Shown one piece after another: positions 62,623 to 64,000 of a DNA stretch of 64,000 bases. The translations under genes and the position numbers were made by a program. The stretch lies in the NCBI GenBank assembly GCA_039179985.1, contig JBCDED010000002.1, positions 1 through 64,000 of the forward strand, written 5' to 3'. The notes beneath the pieces were generated by a model. It worked only from the letters and a program-made list of their open reading frames with translations, had not been told where the DNA came from and did no database searches. Numbering within the stretch: the stretch's first letter is position 1; each line of letters begins with the position of its first letter. This DNA is from JBCCMQ01 sp039179985 (GTDB taxonomy: Bacteria; Pseudomonadota; Alphaproteobacteria; Rhodobacterales; Rhodobacteraceae).

Positions 62623-62762
62623 CGAACCCCATCGCGACGGCACTCGGCGCGCTGGTTCTGGTGCTGCTGGCGGTCGACATCCTGGTTTTTTCGGGCGCCG
62701 GATCGGTTTTTCTGGGCAAGAAGCTGTTTGCGCTTTTTGACTGGATGGCCTTCTGGCGGTAA
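62619..62762 (+). CDS. Small single-span membrane protein
   Basis: A 47-residue frame beginning at CTG (then TNPIATALG) with one hydrophobic segment (residues 7-22, ALGALVLVLLAVDILV) and a C-terminal SVFLGKKLFALFDWMAFWR. It looks like a small conserved Rhodobacteraceae membrane protein found between tkt and gap, from memory and unverified. No ATG, GTG or TTG lies in frame near a ribosome site, so either CTG is used or the start is lost. Function unknown. Confidence 0.5.
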   Translation: MTNPIATALGALVLVLLAVDILVFSGAGSVFLGKKLFALFDWMAFWR

Positions 62763-62846
62763 AGGCCTTCGGGACAGGTTGACTCTGGCGTCGAGATAGT
62801 CTGTTAGCGGTAACAACGACGCCAGCCACGCAGAGGAAATTCGATC

Positions 62847-63848
62847 ATGGCCGTGAAAGTCGCAATCAACGGATTTGGACGTATTGGACGCAACGTGTTG
62901 CGCGGGATCATCGAGTCGGGACGCACCGACATCGAGGTTGTCGCCATCAACGATCTGGGACCGGTAGACACCAACGCGCATCTTCTGCGCTACGACAGTG
63001 TGCATGGCCGCTTTCCGGCCGAGGTCACCACGACCGACAGCACCATCGACGTGGGCCGCGGCCCGATCAACGTGACAGCCGAGCGCAACCCGGCCGATCT
63101 GCCCTGGGACGGGGTCGATGTGGCGTTGGAATGCACCGGCATCTTCACTGCGCGCGACAAGGCTGCCGTTCATCTAGAAAACGGATCCAAGCGTGTGCTG
63201 ATCTCGGCGCCCGGCGCAAATTCGGACAAGACCATCGTCTTCGGCGTGAACGATGATGCGCTGACCGCCGAGGATACGGTCGTTTCCAATGCTTCCTGCA
63301 CCACAAACTGCCTCAGCCCGGTGGCCAAGGTGCTGCACGATGCCATCGGCATGACACGCGGCTTCATGACGACGATCCACAGCTACACCGGCGACCAGCC
63401 GACGCTCGACACCATGCACAAGGATCTCTACCGCGCCCGTGCCGCGGCGATGTCGATGATCCCGACCTCGACAGGGGCAGCCAAAGCCGTGGGTCTCGTA
63501 CTGCCGGAACTCGCCGGCAAGCTTGACGGTGTTGCGATCCGCGTCCCGACACCGAACGTGTCCGTGGTGGATCTGACGTTCGAAGCCGCCCGCGACACCA
63601 CCGCCGAAGAGATCAACGACGCCATCCGCGTGGCCGCCGACGGCCCGCTGAAGGGAATTCTGGGCTACACCGACGACAAGCTCGTCAGCATGGACTTCAA
63701 CCATGACCCCCATTCGTCCATTTTCCACACCGACCAGACCAAGGTTATGGAAGGCACCATGTGCCGGGTACTGAGCTGGTACGACAACGAATGGGGCTTC
63801 TCGAACCGCATGGCCGACACCGCCGTTGCCATGGGCAAGCTGATCTGA
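62847..63848 (+). CDS. gap: Glyceraldehyde-3-phosphate dehydrogenase
   Basis: Phosphorylating, type I; 333 aa. NAD site VAINGFGRIGRNVLRG, catalytic Cys151 in SNASCTTNCL, and WYDNEWGFSNRM at the C terminus. A GC-rich hairpin follows. Another gene probably starts at the window end. Confidence 0.97.
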   Translation: MAVKVAINGFGRIGRNVLRGIIESGRTDIEVVAINDLGPVDTNAHLLRYDSVHGRFPAEVTTTDSTIDVGRGPINVTAERNPADLPWDGVDVALECTGIFTARDKAAVHLENGSKRVLISAPGANSDKTIVFGVNDDALTAEDTVVSNASCTTNCLSPVAKVLHDAIGMTRGFMTTIHSYTGDQPTLDTMHKDLYRARAAAMSMIPTSTGAAKAVGLVLPELAGKLDGVAIRVPTPNVSVVDLTFEAARDTTAEEINDAIRVAADGPLKGILGYTDDKLVSMDFNHDPHSSIFHTDQTKVMEGTMCRVLSWYDNEWGFSNRMADTAVAMGKLI

Positions 63849-63872
63849 AGAAGTCTCTCTTTGGCATTGCCG

Positions 63873-63902
63873 GAACCGGGGCGCGCAGCGCGCCGGTTCT
63901 TT
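63873..63902 (+). terminator. Terminator-like hairpin after gap
   Basis: GAACCGG at 63873 pairs with CCGGTTC ending at 63899, with an inner GCGCGC stem, followed by a short T-rich stretch (TTTGCTT). Likely end of the tkt-gap transcript. Confidence 0.5.
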
Positions 63903-63994
63903 GCTTGTCGGCAGAGGCGCGACACAATTGTGTTGCTTTTGACTTCTAGCGTGCCCCCGGTAGCGCTGGACGGGAACCCCGGGGGAATAGATCC

Positions 63995-64000
63995 ATGGCC
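63995..64000 (+). other. Possible start of the next gene, cut by the window
   Basis: ATG GCC at the very end, preceded by GGGGGAAT as a possible ribosome site. Only two codons are visible, so no identity can be given; a second gap gene is sometimes found here in relatives. Confidence 0.3.

Noticed and set aside
1..64000. tRNA and rRNA genes, insertion sequences, phage integrase or attachment repeats
   Set aside because: No T-loop signature outside coding sequence, no transposase or integrase, and no flanking direct repeats were seen by eye.

Overview
The window looks like a chromosomal segment of an alphaproteobacterium of the Rhodobacteraceae (Roseobacter-type). The grounds are the gene order ppiD-trpE-trpGDC-moaC-moeA-lexA-comEC-gltX-gltA, a GAAC-N7-GAAC SOS box in front of lexA (the alphaproteobacterial type), a holin/endolysin pair of the gene-transfer-agent (GTA) type, a DUF6473 protein, and high GC in the core part. 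Positions 1 to about 23,300 have visibly lower GC and looser coding texture than the rest and read as an accessory surface-polysaccharide island; 23,566 to 64,000 is dense housekeeping sequence. No tRNA, rRNA, CRISPR array or insertion sequence was seen. Layout 1-23,300: a chain-length/tyrosine-autokinase-like protein with degraded nucleotide-binding motifs (cut by the window edge) and an outer-membrane export protein (OPX/Wza-like); a frameshifted acyltransferase; a GT2 glycosyltransferase on the minus strand with a broken small reading frame upstream; an FAD-type oxidoreductase overlapping a secreted clan-A glycoside hydrolase; a polysaccharide pyruvyltransferase; a GT4-like glycosyltransferase; a DUF6473 protein; three unrelated-looking sulfotransferases in a row; then, convergent, a giant (about 1,900 aa) modular protein with a PQQ-type sugar dehydrogenase propeller framed by LamG-like, cadherin-like and PKD modules, and a Cys-rich 200-aa protein. 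Together they suggest an exported, sulfated and pyruvylated exopolysaccharide with a companion extracellular sugar-oxidising or sugar-binding protein. Flippase, polymerase and initiating transferase are not in the window and probably lie upstream. Layout 23,566-64,000: DUF192 protein and double cold-shock protein; pdxH; fabI-gpt-aminotransferase; ppiD-trpE, an inverted polysaccharide-deacetylase-like gene, trpG-trpD-trpC-moaC-moeA; lexA convergent with comEC; gltX and gltA; an enoyl-CoA hydratase; cytochrome c maturation genes ccmE, ccmF and ccmH with a DUF533 gene and the GTA-type endolysin and holin sitting between ccmE and ccmF; argC; murI with a PlsC-type acyltransferase; a fused indolepyruvate ferredoxin oxidoreductase divergent from a LysR regulator; a candidate small RNA with a strong terminator; purL, bolA, grxD; zapA with a coiled-coil partner; tkt, a tiny membrane protein without a normal start codon, and gap. 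The most unusual items are the giant modular protein, the triple-sulfotransferase locus, the pseudokinase-like BY-kinase, the anti-Shine-Dalgarno-rich small RNA candidate at 56,150-56,229, and the tiny CTG-started gene behind a seven-codon leader.
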